From positions 1 through 7,508 of the forward strand of contig PQAQ01000150.1 in NCBI GenBank assembly GCA_003105305.1: a DNA stretch of 7,508 nucleotides, in the 5' to 3' direction. The stretch is from Candidatus Methylomirabilota bacterium. Lineage in GTDB: Bacteria > Methylomirabilota > Methylomirabilia > Methylomirabilales > Methylomirabilaceae. Below the pieces are notes generated by a model. It did not search any database. It was not told where the DNA came from and saw only the letters and a list, made by a program, of their open reading frames with translations. A program made the translations under genes and the position numbers. Shown piece by piece: positions 1-5,683 of this stretch (position 1 is the stretch's first letter; each line of letters starts with the position of its first letter).

Positions 1-747
1 TCGGAGATGTCCTGGACACAGCGAGTAAAACATCCGTCGAAGGTCGTTTCAATTGGTGATACGATCGAGGTTGTCGTCCTGGATGTCGATAAGGCGAATA
101 AGCGGATTTCACTGGGGCTGCGTCAGGTTGAACCCAATCCGTGGGAGTCGATTGAAGAAAGCTACCCGGTGGGGACGCGCGTGGAAGGGACTGTAAGAAA
201 TCTGACCGACTTTGGCGCGTTCGTCGAGCTGAACGACGGGATCGATGGCCTGATCCATGTATCTGATATGTCCTGGACAAAGCGAGTCCGCCATCCGTCC
301 GAGATTTTGAAGCGAGGGGATAAAGTGGAGGCAGTCGTTCTGCACACCGATAAAGCCAATCGACGAATCTCTCTTGGTCTCAAGCAGAGCCAACCCGACC
401 CTTGGCAATCGATCGTTCTTGAGAAGTACCGCGTCGGGATGGACGTGAAGGCTAAGGTGGTTCGCCTCACAGATTTCGGAGCCTTCGTCGAATTGGAGGA
501 CGGAGTAGAGGGGCTGCTGCACATTTCCGAACTGAGTCATGAACGGGTTGCCAAACCGGAGGATGTCGTCTCCATCGATCAGGAACTTTGGCTCAAGATC
601 ATTAAACTTGACGCTAACGAGCGCAAGCTTGGACTGAGTCTTCGCGCCTATCTGGACGGTCAGGGCGGATCCGGCGAGCCGACCGGCCAGACGAGCTCTC
701 CCGACCAGTCTTCGGAACGTCGGGAAGAGGAACACGAAATCCAGTAA
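1..747 (+). CDS. rpsA: 30S ribosomal protein S1, C-terminal part (5' end outside window)
   Basis: S1 is the large RNA-binding protein of the 30S subunit that helps recruit and unfold mRNA. The frame is open from base 1, so the N-terminal part lies upstream; 248 residues are visible. They hold the end of one S1 (OB-fold) repeat (residues 1-42) and two complete repeats (about 57-129 and 144-216). Each complete repeat shows the family signature LTDFGAFVEL, a G(I/V)(D/E)GL(I/L)H(V/I)S strand and the closing (R/K)(I/L)(S/G)LGL or LGLSL motif. A polar, Glu-rich tail without fold (217-248) ends at TAA 745-747. Typical S1 proteins of about 550-570 residues have six repeats, so these are probably repeats 4-6. 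sppA starts 13 bases downstream, so the two are probably co-transcribed. Other multi-S1 proteins are possible, but three consecutive repeats next to an IHF-like gene favour rpsA. Confidence 0.95.
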   Translation, partial: SEMSWTQRVKHPSKVVSIGDTIEVVVLDVDKANKRISLGLRQVEPNPWESIEESYPVGTRVEGTVRNLTDFGAFVELNDGIDGLIHVSDMSWTKRVRHPSEILKRGDKVEAVVLHTDKANRRISLGLKQSQPDPWQSIVLEKYRVGMDVKAKVVRLTDFGAFVELEDGVEGLLHISELSHERVAKPEDVVSIDQELWLKIIKLDANERKLGLSLRAYLDGQGGSGEPTGQTSSPDQSSERREEEHEIQ

Positions 748-760
748 AGGTCGCTGAGGT

Positions 761-1633
761 ATGAGGCGGACGTGGCTGATCATCAGCGTGGCGGTATCCC
801 TGAGCCTCCTATTGCTATTCAGCCTGGCCTTCTCGTTCGGCAGATGGGAACGATTCGGCGGAAGCAAAGTTGCGCTCATTACCGTGGAAGGCGTCATTCT
901 GGATTCCAAGGAGGTCATTGAGCAACTCGAAAAACATCGAACGAATCCGACGGTCAAAGCGATAGTATTGAGGATTAATAGTCCTGGGGGTGGAGTGGCC
1001 CCCTCTCAGGAGATCTATGAAGAGATTCTCAAAACCCGCACGACTAATAAGAAACCGATCGTCACCTCGATGGGGAGCGTAGCCGCCTCCGGCGGATATT
1101 ACATCGCGAGCGCCACGGATGTTATTATGGCGAATCCTGGCACGATCACCGGCAGCATTGGCGTTCTGCTTCAGGTTCCTAATATCTCTGGCCTGATGCA
1201 GAAGATCGGTGTGAAGTCGGTCGTCGTGAAGAGCGGCCAACACAAGGATCTCGCATCTCCGACACGCGAAATGACGGAGGCAGAGCGCCAGATTCTGCAA
1301 AGTATGCTGGATGACGTGCATGGTCAGTTTATCGATGTCGTAGCCAAAGGCAGGCAACTCGATCGCAAGAAGGTCGAGGCCATAGCTGACGGGCGGATTT
1401 TCAGCGGGCGGGAGGCGCAATCGATCGGCCTGGTGGATCAACTAGGCAACCTTCAGGACGCTATCGAGCGGGCAGGCCTGTTGGCGGGGATCAGTGGAAA
1501 ACCGACCGTCATCGAGGAACGAAAGAAGGGCTTATTCCTCATTGACTTGCTGCGTGGCAGCATGAGTCTGTTCAATATGGAACTGCCGATCTACCCCTCA
1601 TCAACACTCTCTGTAAACTATCTGCTATGGTAA
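761..1633 (+). CDS. sppA: Signal peptide peptidase SppA, short (36K) type
   Basis: SppA is a membrane-anchored serine protease with a Ser/Lys dyad that degrades signal peptides left in the membrane after secretion. The protein has 290 residues, the normal size of the short single-domain form rather than the 67K E. coli form. An N-terminal hydrophobic anchor covers about residues 6-25 after MRRTW. The ClpP/crotonase-like core starts near residue 36. The oxyanion region is INSPGGG (72-78), and the nucleophile is Ser110 in SVAASGGYY. Lys162 in SGQHKD lies 52 residues later, the same spacing as the Ser147/Lys199 pair of Bacillus SppA. GTITGSIGV (127-135) is also conserved. The ATG at 761 is preceded by AAGG (747-750) and GAGGT (756-760), a modest ribosome site. 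The gene ends in tandem stops, TAA TAA (1631-1636). It follows rpsA by 13 bases, probably in the same operon. Confidence 0.95.
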   Translation: MRRTWLIISVAVSLSLLLLFSLAFSFGRWERFGGSKVALITVEGVILDSKEVIEQLEKHRTNPTVKAIVLRINSPGGGVAPSQEIYEEILKTRTTNKKPIVTSMGSVAASGGYYIASATDVIMANPGTITGSIGVLLQVPNISGLMQKIGVKSVVVKSGQHKDLASPTREMTEAERQILQSMLDDVHGQFIDVVAKGRQLDRKKVEAIADGRIFSGREAQSIGLVDQLGNLQDAIERAGLLAGISGKPTVIEERKKGLFLIDLLRGSMSLFNMELPIYPSSTLSVNYLLW

Positions 1634-1679
1634 TAACGGATATATCTCGACAGAACGGATCGACAGAGTTCCCGCATAC

Positions 1680-1686
1680 GGAGGAG
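1680..1686 (+). promoter_or_regulatory. Strong Shine-Dalgarno of the HU/IHF-like gene
   Basis: GGAGGAG lies 8 bases before the ATG at 1695. It is the strongest ribosome site on the plus strand here and fixes the start. It fits a protein made in large amounts. Confidence 0.8.
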
Positions 1687-1694
1687 TTGCCAGT

Positions 1695-1976
1695 ATGACA
1701 AAGGCCGACTTGGTAGAATTGGTGGCCGCCCGGGTGTATCTGACCAAGAAAGATACCGAAGTCGTCATTGATACCATCCTCGACAGCATTACGAGGGCTC
1801 TCGCGTCGCACGATGACGGAAAGGTTGAACTGCGAGGTTTCGGGAGCTTCCGTACCAGGCAGCGCCGCGCTCGGCAGGGAAGGAATCCGCAGAGTGGTCA
1901 AGCCGTTCATGTTCCCTCAAAGCGGATCCCATTCTTCAAACCAGGGAAGGAGTTGAGGCAGCTCATCGATAACTAA
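1695..1976 (+). CDS. HU/IHF-family DNA-bending protein (integration host factor beta-like)
   Basis: This is a small nucleoid protein that binds the minor groove as a dimer and bends DNA sharply, assisting recombination, replication and promoter architecture. The 93 residues match the family length. They show the N-terminal helices (MTKADLVELVA), the turn RGFGSF (47-52), the beta-arm QRRARQGRNPQSG with the intercalating proline at Pro65, and the C-terminal VPSKRIPFFKPGKEL segment typical of HU/IHF subunits. The GRNPQ(S/T)G arm and the position downstream of rpsA resemble IHF beta (himD/ihfB) of proteobacteria. Whether it acts as a homodimer (HU-like) or pairs with another subunit cannot be told from this window. 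It lies 61 bases after sppA and has its own strong SD, so it could be expressed both by read-through and separately. No promoter was convincing in that gap. Confidence 0.93.
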   Translation: MTKADLVELVAARVYLTKKDTEVVIDTILDSITRALASHDDGKVELRGFGSFRTRQRRARQGRNPQSGQAVHVPSKRIPFFKPGKELRQLIDN

Positions 1977-2012
1977 TTGTGTGGCGGCCTTAGAGCGCTT
2001 CCCGCGCACAAT
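1976..2012 (+). terminator. Hairpin right after the HU/IHF-like gene, possible terminator
   Basis: ATTGTGTG, a bulged G, then CGG (1976-1987) pairs with CCGCGCACAAT (2002-2012). This gives 11 base pairs including one G-T wobble, with a 14-base loop. It begins at the last base of the stop codon. No T run follows, so it is either a weak or factor-assisted terminator or an mRNA 3'-end stabiliser. Confidence 0.4.
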
Positions 2013-2083
2013 CAGCTCGAACGTTGCGCCGGACCATCCTGAATTTCAACTCTTGATCGGATTCGTAACATCCTAAAAAGGCC

Positions 2084-2112
2084 TTGCGGAACTAACGGCC
2101 TGATGCTAGATT
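2084..2112 (+). promoter_or_regulatory. Candidate sigma70-type promoter for the HIT/DUF151 pair
   Basis: TTGCGG (2084-2089), a 17-base spacer and TAGATT (2107-2112), with TGC directly before the -10 box (extended -10). The hexamers match consensus only 3/6 and 4/6, so the case rests on spacing, the TGn element and the position about 85 bases before the HIT start. A weaker alternative is TTGATC (2053-2058) with TAAAAA (2074-2079), spaced only 15. Confidence 0.33.
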
Positions 2113-2196
2113 CAATTCGGGTCGTAGAGGCGGCGAGTGCGCCGCGATAACCGGCAAACACAGACTCTTACAGGCAGCAATCGCGGTGTGTATGAA

Positions 2197-2688
2197 ATGG
2201 ACACGTTATGGGCGCCCTGGAGAATGGCTTATGTGAAAAAGGTTGCGCCTGTAGGTTCCTGCCTGTTTTGTGAAACGGGGGGCAATGAACAAGATGAACA
2301 GTCCCTCGTTCTTTATCGTAGTAGTTTCGTATTTATCCAGATGAACCTGTACCCATATAATCCGGGGCATCTTATGATCGCTCCATATCGGCACGTGGCA
2401 ACGTTATGGGAGCTCTCTTCTGATGAGCAACATGAACTCATCCGACAGACTGCCAGGAGCGCATCGCTTTTGCAGCAGACGATGAACGCTGACGGATTCA
2501 ATATGGGCATCAATCAGGGCAAGGCGGCCGGCGCAGGCGTCGAGCACCATCTCCACGCGCATATAGTTCCGCGCTGGAGCGGAGACACCAATTTTATGCC
2601 TGTTGTGGCCGAGACGAAGGTCATTCCTGAAGACCTGACCGTTACCTATCAAAAACTCGCTCCCGTCTTCTCGAAGACCTTACGATAA
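2197..2688 (+). CDS. HIT-family (histidine triad) hydrolase/transferase, Ap4A-phosphorylase-like
   Basis: HIT proteins attack nucleotide alpha-phosphates (Ap4A, AMP conjugates) through a histidine in the HxHxH motif. From the ATG at 2197 the protein has 163 residues and opens with [13 protein letters not shown], the usual first residues of this subgroup. The frame is open upstream to a GTG at 2137, but those 20 residues are unlike the family and no good SD supports them. A GTG at 2188 is a second alternative. Visible motifs are SCLFC (Cys22/Cys25, a likely zinc pair found in the Ap4A phosphorylase/GalT-like branch), [12 protein letters not shown] (55-66), [14 protein letters not shown] (101-114) and the triad His118-Leu-His120-Ala-His122, with His120 the expected nucleophile. 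The exact substrate cannot be read from the sequence. The gene is followed 10 bases later by the DUF151 gene and probably forms an operon with it. It shows no frame damage. Confidence 0.9.
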   Translation: MDTLWAPWRMAYVKKVAPVGSCLFCETGGNEQDEQSLVLYRSSFVFIQMNLYPYNPGHLMIAPYRHVATLWELSSDEQHELIRQTARSASLLQQTMNADGFNMGINQGKAAGAGVEHHLHAHIVPRWSGDTNFMPVVAETKVIPEDLTVTYQKLAPVFSKTLR

Positions 2689-2695
2689 GGAGAGG
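2689..2695 (+). promoter_or_regulatory. Shine-Dalgarno of the DUF151 gene
   Basis: GGAGAGG starts directly after the HIT stop codon and ends 3 bases before the ATG at 2699, so the effective GGAG core is about 6 bases away. The tight arrangement supports a two-gene operon and fixes the start. Confidence 0.65.
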
Positions 2696-2698
2696 TCG

Positions 2699-3184
2699 AT
2701 GCTCATTAAGATGACAGTGCGCGGCATTGCGCTGGATCCGATTACCAACATGCCGATTGTGATCTTAAAGGATCCGGATGAGCGTCGCGCGCTGCCGATC
2801 TGGGTCGGGATCTTTGAAGCTAACGCGATTGCGCTGGAGCTGGAAAAGGTGTCAACGCCGCGGCCTATGACCCATGACCTCCTGAAAAATATTCTGGACG
2901 GCCTCGGTATTACCGTTCAACAGATCACGGTCAACGATCTTAAAGAAAATACCTTTTATGCCACCATCGATCTGAACCACAACGGCAGCGTCGTACAGAT
3001 CGACGCGCGCCCCAGCGATGCCATTGCGTTAGCGCTCCGTACCAACGCCCCTATTTTTGTCGCTGAAAACGTTGTCGCGCAGGCTAAAAATATTGAGGTG
3101 TCGGAGGAGAAAGAAGAAACGGATAAATGGAAGGAGTGGCTCGAGAATCTCAAGCCGGAGGACTTCGGCAAATATAAGATGTGA
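2699..3184 (+). CDS. DUF151 / bifunctional nuclease (BFN) domain protein
   Basis: The 161 residues match the DUF151 family, named after plant bifunctional nucleases with reported RNase and DNase activity; the bacterial role is poorly defined. The core covers about residues 1-130. It shows the opening M.VRGIALDP, the substrate-like segment RRALPIWVG (29-37), [10 protein letters not shown] (40-49), RPMTHDLL (55-62) and the family signature [12 protein letters not shown] (103-114). The remaining 30 residues form a charged, Glu/Lys-rich tail ending [15 protein letters not shown]. Similar tails occur in homologues from thermophilic and delta-type bacteria, where the region is described as UvrB/UvrC-like in Pfam; I cannot confirm that motif here. 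Nuclease activity is inferred from the family only. The gene is the second of a pair with the HIT gene and ends at TGA 3182-3184. Confidence 0.9.
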   Translation: MLIKMTVRGIALDPITNMPIVILKDPDERRALPIWVGIFEANAIALELEKVSTPRPMTHDLLKNILDGLGITVQQITVNDLKENTFYATIDLNHNGSVVQIDARPSDAIALALRTNAPIFVAENVVAQAKNIEVSEEKEETDKWKEWLENLKPEDFGKYKM

Positions 3185-3376
3185 GAGATGAATAAAACGC
3201 TGCTGCGCTAACTTGTCCCCCTGTCATCCGGACCGCTAACCCCGCCTCTCGCAAAGTACGTTTAGGAACGCAAACGGATGTAGCCCGCACGCCTGGTCTT
3301 GTTGCGCATCGTAGTTGACATAATATGTCTTATACGACGTACTGCATTCAATAAGAAACATCGTGGGCGTAGATTT
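3185..3376. other. Convergent intergenic gap, no gene seen
   Basis: These 192 bases lie between the 3' ends of the DUF151 gene and the TPR gene. No open frame of note is present; a 7-codon ATG frame at 3188 is not credible. There is a weak 5-bp hairpin (CGTTT 3259-3263 with AAACG 3272-3276), no clear T-tailed terminator, and the palindrome listed separately. Confidence 0.6.
3315..3329. promoter_or_regulatory. Palindrome with embedded consensus -35 box
   Basis: GACATA (3317-3322), A, TATGTC (3324-3329) is a perfect two-fold symmetric site with 6-bp arms. It overlaps a consensus TTGACA at 3315-3320. No good -10 box stands 16-18 bases downstream (TACTGC at spacing 19 is poor), so a promoter is not established. 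It could be a repressor site for an unrecognised small transcript, or chance in an AT-rich stretch. Confidence 0.3.
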
Positions 3377-4087
3377 TTAAGGTGAGGTCAAGCTGGACTT
3401 GTAGAATTCGGTCTGCGCTCGCTGTGCCCAGCCGGTATTCGGATAGGCTGCGACGATCTTCTCGTACAACGCCCTGGCCTCTGTCACCCGTTTCGCCCCT
3501 TGATACGCCGTGGCCAGGTGCAGTTGCGCTTCGGGAAGTAACGGCTCTTTGGGGAATTGGTCGATTAGCCGAGTGTAGATTTCGATAGCCTTTTCATAAT
3601 TGCGTTCTGCGAGAAAGGCGTCACCAAGTCCGAGGCCGGCCGAAAAGGCGATCTGGCCGTTCGGGTTTTTTTCGAGGTAGGCGGTGAACACCTTTCGCGC
3701 CTCGTTGAAGTTACCCAGCGAGTAGTAATGGGCGCCGAGACGAAGTGTGGCCTCGGCAGCCGCGCCACTCCTTGGGTATCGATTTATGACCTCCTGCAGG
3801 AGGCGAATCCCCTCCTCTCTTTTGGCCGCCTCCGGTCCGCCTGTTGAGTTGGTCTCAAGCAGAGTGGCGGCCTTACTCAGGAGCGTCGCGGCGTCGGTTT
3901 CCGTCTTACTCCCCCATACCGAATACGCGACGATCGCAGCAGCGAGGACAAGGAGCCCAACGACGCCTACGACAGCCCACTTCCACCAGTCGGTGATCAT
4001 GACTGCAAGTCGCGTCACCGTGTCTGTTGACGATCGACGCGGGTCAATCTGAAAATCTGAATTACTGGTTCGAGGCCATAACACCAT
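3377..4087 (-). CDS. Membrane-anchored TPR-repeat protein (YfgM/YbgF-like architecture)
   Basis: The 236 residues have a short cytoplasmic N-terminus (1-35), one hydrophobic segment (about 36-56, WKWAVVGVVGLLVLAAAIVAY) without a signal-peptidase or lipobox site, and a C-terminal array of tetratricopeptide-like helices. TPR signatures are seen around 97-140 (YPRSGAAAEATLRLGAHYY ... NFNEARKVF), 143-180 (GLGLGDAFLAERNYEKAIEIY) and 185-222 (PEAQLHLATAYQG ... EARALYEKI). Such proteins usually act as scaffolds at the inner membrane, facing the periplasm; YfgM assists secreted-protein folding and YbgF (CpoB) works with Tol-Pal. No specific partner can be assigned. The start at 4087 is supported by AGGGAG (4097-4102) 9 bases upstream. 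The next ATG (4000), right before the membrane segment, has no SD. The gene lies directly downstream of tRNA-Arg on the same strand. Confidence 0.82.
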   Translation of the reverse strand: MVLWPRTSNSDFQIDPRRSSTDTVTRLAVMITDWWKWAVVGVVGLLVLAAAIVAYSVWGSKTETDAATLLSKAATLLETNSTGGPEAAKREEGIRLLQEVINRYPRSGAAAEATLRLGAHYYSLGNFNEARKVFTAYLEKNPNGQIAFSAGLGLGDAFLAERNYEKAIEIYTRLIDQFPKEPLLPEAQLHLATAYQGAKRVTEARALYEKIVAAYPNTGWAQRAQTEFYKSSLTSP

Positions 4088-4096
4088 TGACGTGTA

Positions 4097-4102
4097 CTCC
4101 CT
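4097..4102 (-). promoter_or_regulatory. Shine-Dalgarno deciding the TPR protein start
   Basis: Read on the minus strand this is AGGGAG, 9 bases before the ATG at 4087. It starts only 16 bases after the tRNA CCA end, so the ribosome site lies in the tRNA's 3' trailer. Confidence 0.65.
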
Positions 4103-4112
4103 AAGAGATCGA

Positions 4113-4128
4113 GGGCGCTGGTGCGCCC
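4113..4128 (-). repeat. Perfect hairpin joining the tRNA 3' end to its trailer
   Basis: On the minus strand GGGCGC (3' acceptor strand, 4128-4123), ACCA (4122-4119) and GCGCCC (4118-4113) form a perfect 6-bp stem with the ACCA end as loop. The trailer hexamer repeats the first six bases of the tRNA. The hairpin is mutually exclusive with the acceptor stem. Confidence 0.6.
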
Positions 4129-4195
4129 GACAGGACTTGAACCTGCGACACAGGGTTTAGGAAACCCTTGCTCTATCCATCTGAGCTACGGGCGC
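4119..4195 (-). tRNA. tRNA-Arg (anticodon CCT), CCA encoded
   Basis: The minus strand folds into a complete cloverleaf. The 7-bp acceptor is GCGCCCG (4195-4189) with CGGGCGC (4129-4123). The D arm is GCTCAGATGGATAGAGC. The anticodon stem is AGGGT/ACCCT with loop TTCCTAA, anticodon CCT at 4161-4159. The T arm is GCAGG TTCAAGT CCTGT. The discriminator A is at 4122 and CCA is encoded at 4121-4119. This tRNA reads the rare Arg codon AGG. All loops have standard sizes, with no sign of decay. Confidence 0.97.
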
Positions 4196-4216
4196 GTTAT
4201 CCTTTTTTAATACATA

Positions 4217-4248
4217 GTTATATAGATACCGCACAACTGTTCCTTTAA
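4217..4248 (-). promoter_or_regulatory. Probable promoter region of tRNA-Arg
   Basis: An AT-rich block lies just upstream of the tRNA on the minus strand. TATATA/TATAAC (within 4224-4217) can serve as the -10 box, about 20 bases before the tRNA. TTAAAG (4248-4243), 18 bases before TATATA, is a poor -35 box. The position is right, but the hexamers are ambiguous. Confidence 0.4.
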
Positions 4249-4524
4249 CCGCTTTTTTCGATCTTACACTCCATGTGCTGTCCATTCGTTTCCTCGAACC
4301 GAGCCGCCAACAGGTTCACGGCCCGTCGTTACCGTTAACTAATCGGTCCGGGCGGCCCCGAGTGCCGTAGCGGAGCCTAGCACTGAAGGTCGTAGAAGCG
4401 GCAGCGACCCTATCTGTAATCCACGGACGCCGTTAGGCCGCCGGGGGCCATCCTGATCGGCTTGAGGGGTTGTCGCCGCCAAAGACGTAAGGCCCCGTCT
4501 TTGTAACAGTTTTGAGCGTAGCTG
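4249..4524. other. Gene-free stretch with several short inverted repeats
   Basis: All frames are broken by stops, and I recognise no protein or known RNA family. Perfect short inverted repeats are ACCG/CGGT (4331-4334, 4344-4347), AGTGC/GCACT (4361-4365, 4380-4384), GGTCG/CGACC (4388-4392, 4405-4409) and GGCC/GGCC (4436-4439, 4446-4449), then the terminator-like hairpin at 4480. Their tight succession may indicate a structured transcript, but stems of 4-5 bp are expected by chance in GC-rich DNA. Together with the tRNA promoter region, this accounts for the gap between the tRNA and the methyltransferase remnant. Confidence 0.5.
4480..4503. terminator. Symmetric hairpin, possible terminator
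   Basis: CAAAGACG (4480-4487) and CGTCTTTG (4496-4503) form a perfect 8-bp stem with loop TAAGGCCC. It lies 22 bases beyond the end of the minus-strand methyltransferase remnant, where the operon would stop. No long T run follows on either strand, so termination is plausible but not shown. Confidence 0.4.
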
Positions 4525-4546
4525 TCAAGATGGGGTGGGGTGACAG
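4522..4546. repeat. Inverted repeat at the break end of the methyltransferase remnant
   Basis: CTGTCA (4522-4527) and TGACAG (4541-4546) are perfect inverted copies around a G-rich loop containing TGGGGTGGGG. Similarity to a methyltransferase stops inside this element, so it may mark a deletion or insertion junction. Confidence 0.4.
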
Positions 4547-4843
4547 TCCATTAGCCGAAGATCGACGGACACGCCCTCTCGCGCCGCTTTCGCATACGCT
4601 CGCGCCAGCATGGCCTCGCTGGAATCGATGGCTGTGTCACTCGAGCGCTAGGCGGATAGAATGGAAAGTTGGCGCCGGTCCCGACCCCAGTTCCAGGATC
4701 TGTTGGCCGTCCACCTGCGCCCAGAGACGCCGACGCCAGTCGGCAAAGGCGCCGTGCCCCATCACGGCGTTCTTCAGATCATAGAGCCTGGCCTGGCGGT
4801 CGTATCGCCGCCGTATCACGCCGGTCAGCTCGTCCTTGGTCAT
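4525..4843 (-). pseudogene. Class I SAM-dependent methyltransferase remnant (two frameshifts, truncated)
   Basis: The first frame starts with ATG at 4843 and reads RRRYDRQARLYDLKNAVMG, WRRRLW and QILELG, the N-terminus of UbiE/PmtA-like methyltransferases up to SAM-binding motif I. At the C run 4685-4688 the frame is lost: as written it gives LELGSGPAPTF and stops (68 codons). With one added G it gives LELGVGTGANFPFYPPSARVT, the expected motif I and following strand. Near 4635 the frame shifts again, and the third frame reads AIDSSEAMLARAYAKAAREG then VSVDLRLMDC, the motif II acidic loop (Asp in IDSS) and next strand. It then stops at TGA 4527-4525. Families of this type have about 200 or more residues, so the catalytic half is absent. 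The start overlaps the DUF488 stop (ATGA), with GGAG (4853-4850) 6 bases upstream. Sequencing error could explain one shift but not the missing half. Confidence 0.82.
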
Positions 4844-5436
4844 CCCCTACTCCGCGAGAATCCGACAATCGCAGTGCGAGGAAGACTCGCGGCGTGCTCA
4901 ACATTACGCTGGGGATAGACTACGACGCCGGATGGCTGAACGCGCGCGCCCTCGGTTAAGCGCGCGGGAACTACCCGGTCGTGCCCCATCAGATGAAACA
5001 CGGTCTCGCCGCGCGCCATGAGATGGTCGGAGACGATGCGGCGATGGCATCGCCACCAGACCGCCTCGGAACACATGATGGCGCTCGGCTGCTCGCGCCC
5101 CAGCGCGACCAGCCTGTCGAGGCCGGTCCGGAACGATTTCGAGAGCGCATAGTCGGCATAGTTGTGAAAGCTCCGGTTCTCCCAGAGCACGTTCACCTCG
5201 GCCGACACCGTCTTGGCTCTGCCGCGCAATCCGCCGAGTTCCGCGATGCGCTCATAGGCGACGCGGTAAGCCGCCAAGCCGTCGCGAAGCGTATCCGTAT
5301 TGTATTGCGGGTTGGTTCTCGACCTCGGAACGGTCCTGATGTCGACAACCAATTGTGTCCCTGCCACGCGCAGCAATGCCGCGAATTCGTCGAGCGAACG
5401 GGTCGAGTGGCCGATCGTAAAAAAGGAGAAACTCAA
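4840..5436 (-). CDS. DUF488 family protein, TTG start
   Basis: The 198 residues carry the DUF488 signatures: FTIGHSTRSLDEF (6-18), VDIRTVPRSRTNPQYN (31-46), YERIAELGGLRGR (61-73) and the Cys/His motif MCSEAVWWRCHRRIVSDHL (121-139), with Cys122, Cys130 and His131. The family is widespread in bacteria; its biochemical role is not established, so none is assigned. The start is TTG at 5436-5434, supported by GGAGGGG (5447-5441) and by conservation directly after it. It overlaps the stop of the DUF2945 gene (TTGA), and its own stop overlaps the methyltransferase start (ATGA), so translation of the three is probably coupled. After VVVYP (171-175), where I expect family similarity to end, there are about 23 further residues that look unconserved; this tail may be a lineage extension. 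Confidence 0.87.
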   Translation of the reverse strand: MSFSFFTIGHSTRSLDEFAALLRVAGTQLVVDIRTVPRSRTNPQYNTDTLRDGLAAYRVAYERIAELGGLRGRAKTVSAEVNVLWENRSFHNYADYALSKSFRTGLDRLVALGREQPSAIMCSEAVWWRCHRRIVSDHLMARGETVFHLMGHDRVVPARLTEGARVQPSGVVVYPQRNVEHAASLPRTAIVGFSRSRG

Positions 5437-5660
5437 CGCTCCCCTCCGCCGCGGGTCCGTCGCAAGGCGGAGCCTTTGTGAGCCGCAACGTGATCGGTCT
5501 TGTCGCTCTTGATCTCGTATTGGGGGTCGTCCTCTGACGCGTGTCGCCGGTGATCCTTATAGTCGAAGTCGCTGGTATGGATCGCAATGATCGTTCCGCT
5601 GACCCAACCCGCCTCCGAATTCCAGGTGACGTGATCGCCGATCCTGAATCGTTCGGTCAT
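5433..5660 (-). CDS. DUF2945 (Hva1/TUDOR-like) small protein
   Basis: The 75 residues match the DUF2945 / Hva1_TUDOR family: RFRIGDHVTWNSEAG (4-18), VSGTIIAIHTSDFDYK (20-35), HASEDDPQYEIKSDKT (40-55) and the closing AAHKGSALRR (59-68). It is a small beta-barrel-type fold, with no signal peptide or membrane segment. The molecular function in bacteria is unknown; TUDOR-like folds often bind proteins or nucleic acids, but that is inference. The length is normal. The ATG at 5660 is preceded by GGGGGCAGGA, a usable ribosome site. The stop overlaps the TTG of DUF488, and 84 bases containing a strong inverted repeat separate it from the upstream reductase gene. Confidence 0.85.
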   Translation of the reverse strand: MTERFRIGDHVTWNSEAGWVSGTIIAIHTSDFDYKDHRRHASEDDPQYEIKSDKTDHVAAHKGSALRRTRGGGER

Positions 5661-5683
5661 TCCTGCCCCCAGGATTCCGCTCC

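Noticed and set aside
109..957. Minus-strand open frame of 282 codons across rpsA and sppA
   Set aside because: It runs antisense to two conserved genes and across their junction. Its product has no family features.
2137..2196. Earlier GTG start for the HIT protein (20 extra residues)
   Set aside because: The extension has no SD and no family similarity. [10 protein letters not shown] at 2197 is the usual family N-terminus.
4113..4524. tRNA-Arg as attachment site of an integrated island carrying the right-hand cassette
   Set aside because: The cassette lies on the 5' side of the tRNA, whereas tRNA-targeting integrases usually use the 3' half and leave a direct repeat beyond it. No integrase and no repeated tRNA 3' end is visible; the trailer repeat is only six bases of the 5' end.
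4981..5481. Plus-strand open frame of 166 codons opposite DUF488
   Set aside because: It is a shadow of the DUF488 gene, whose signatures and coupled start and stop are on the minus strand.
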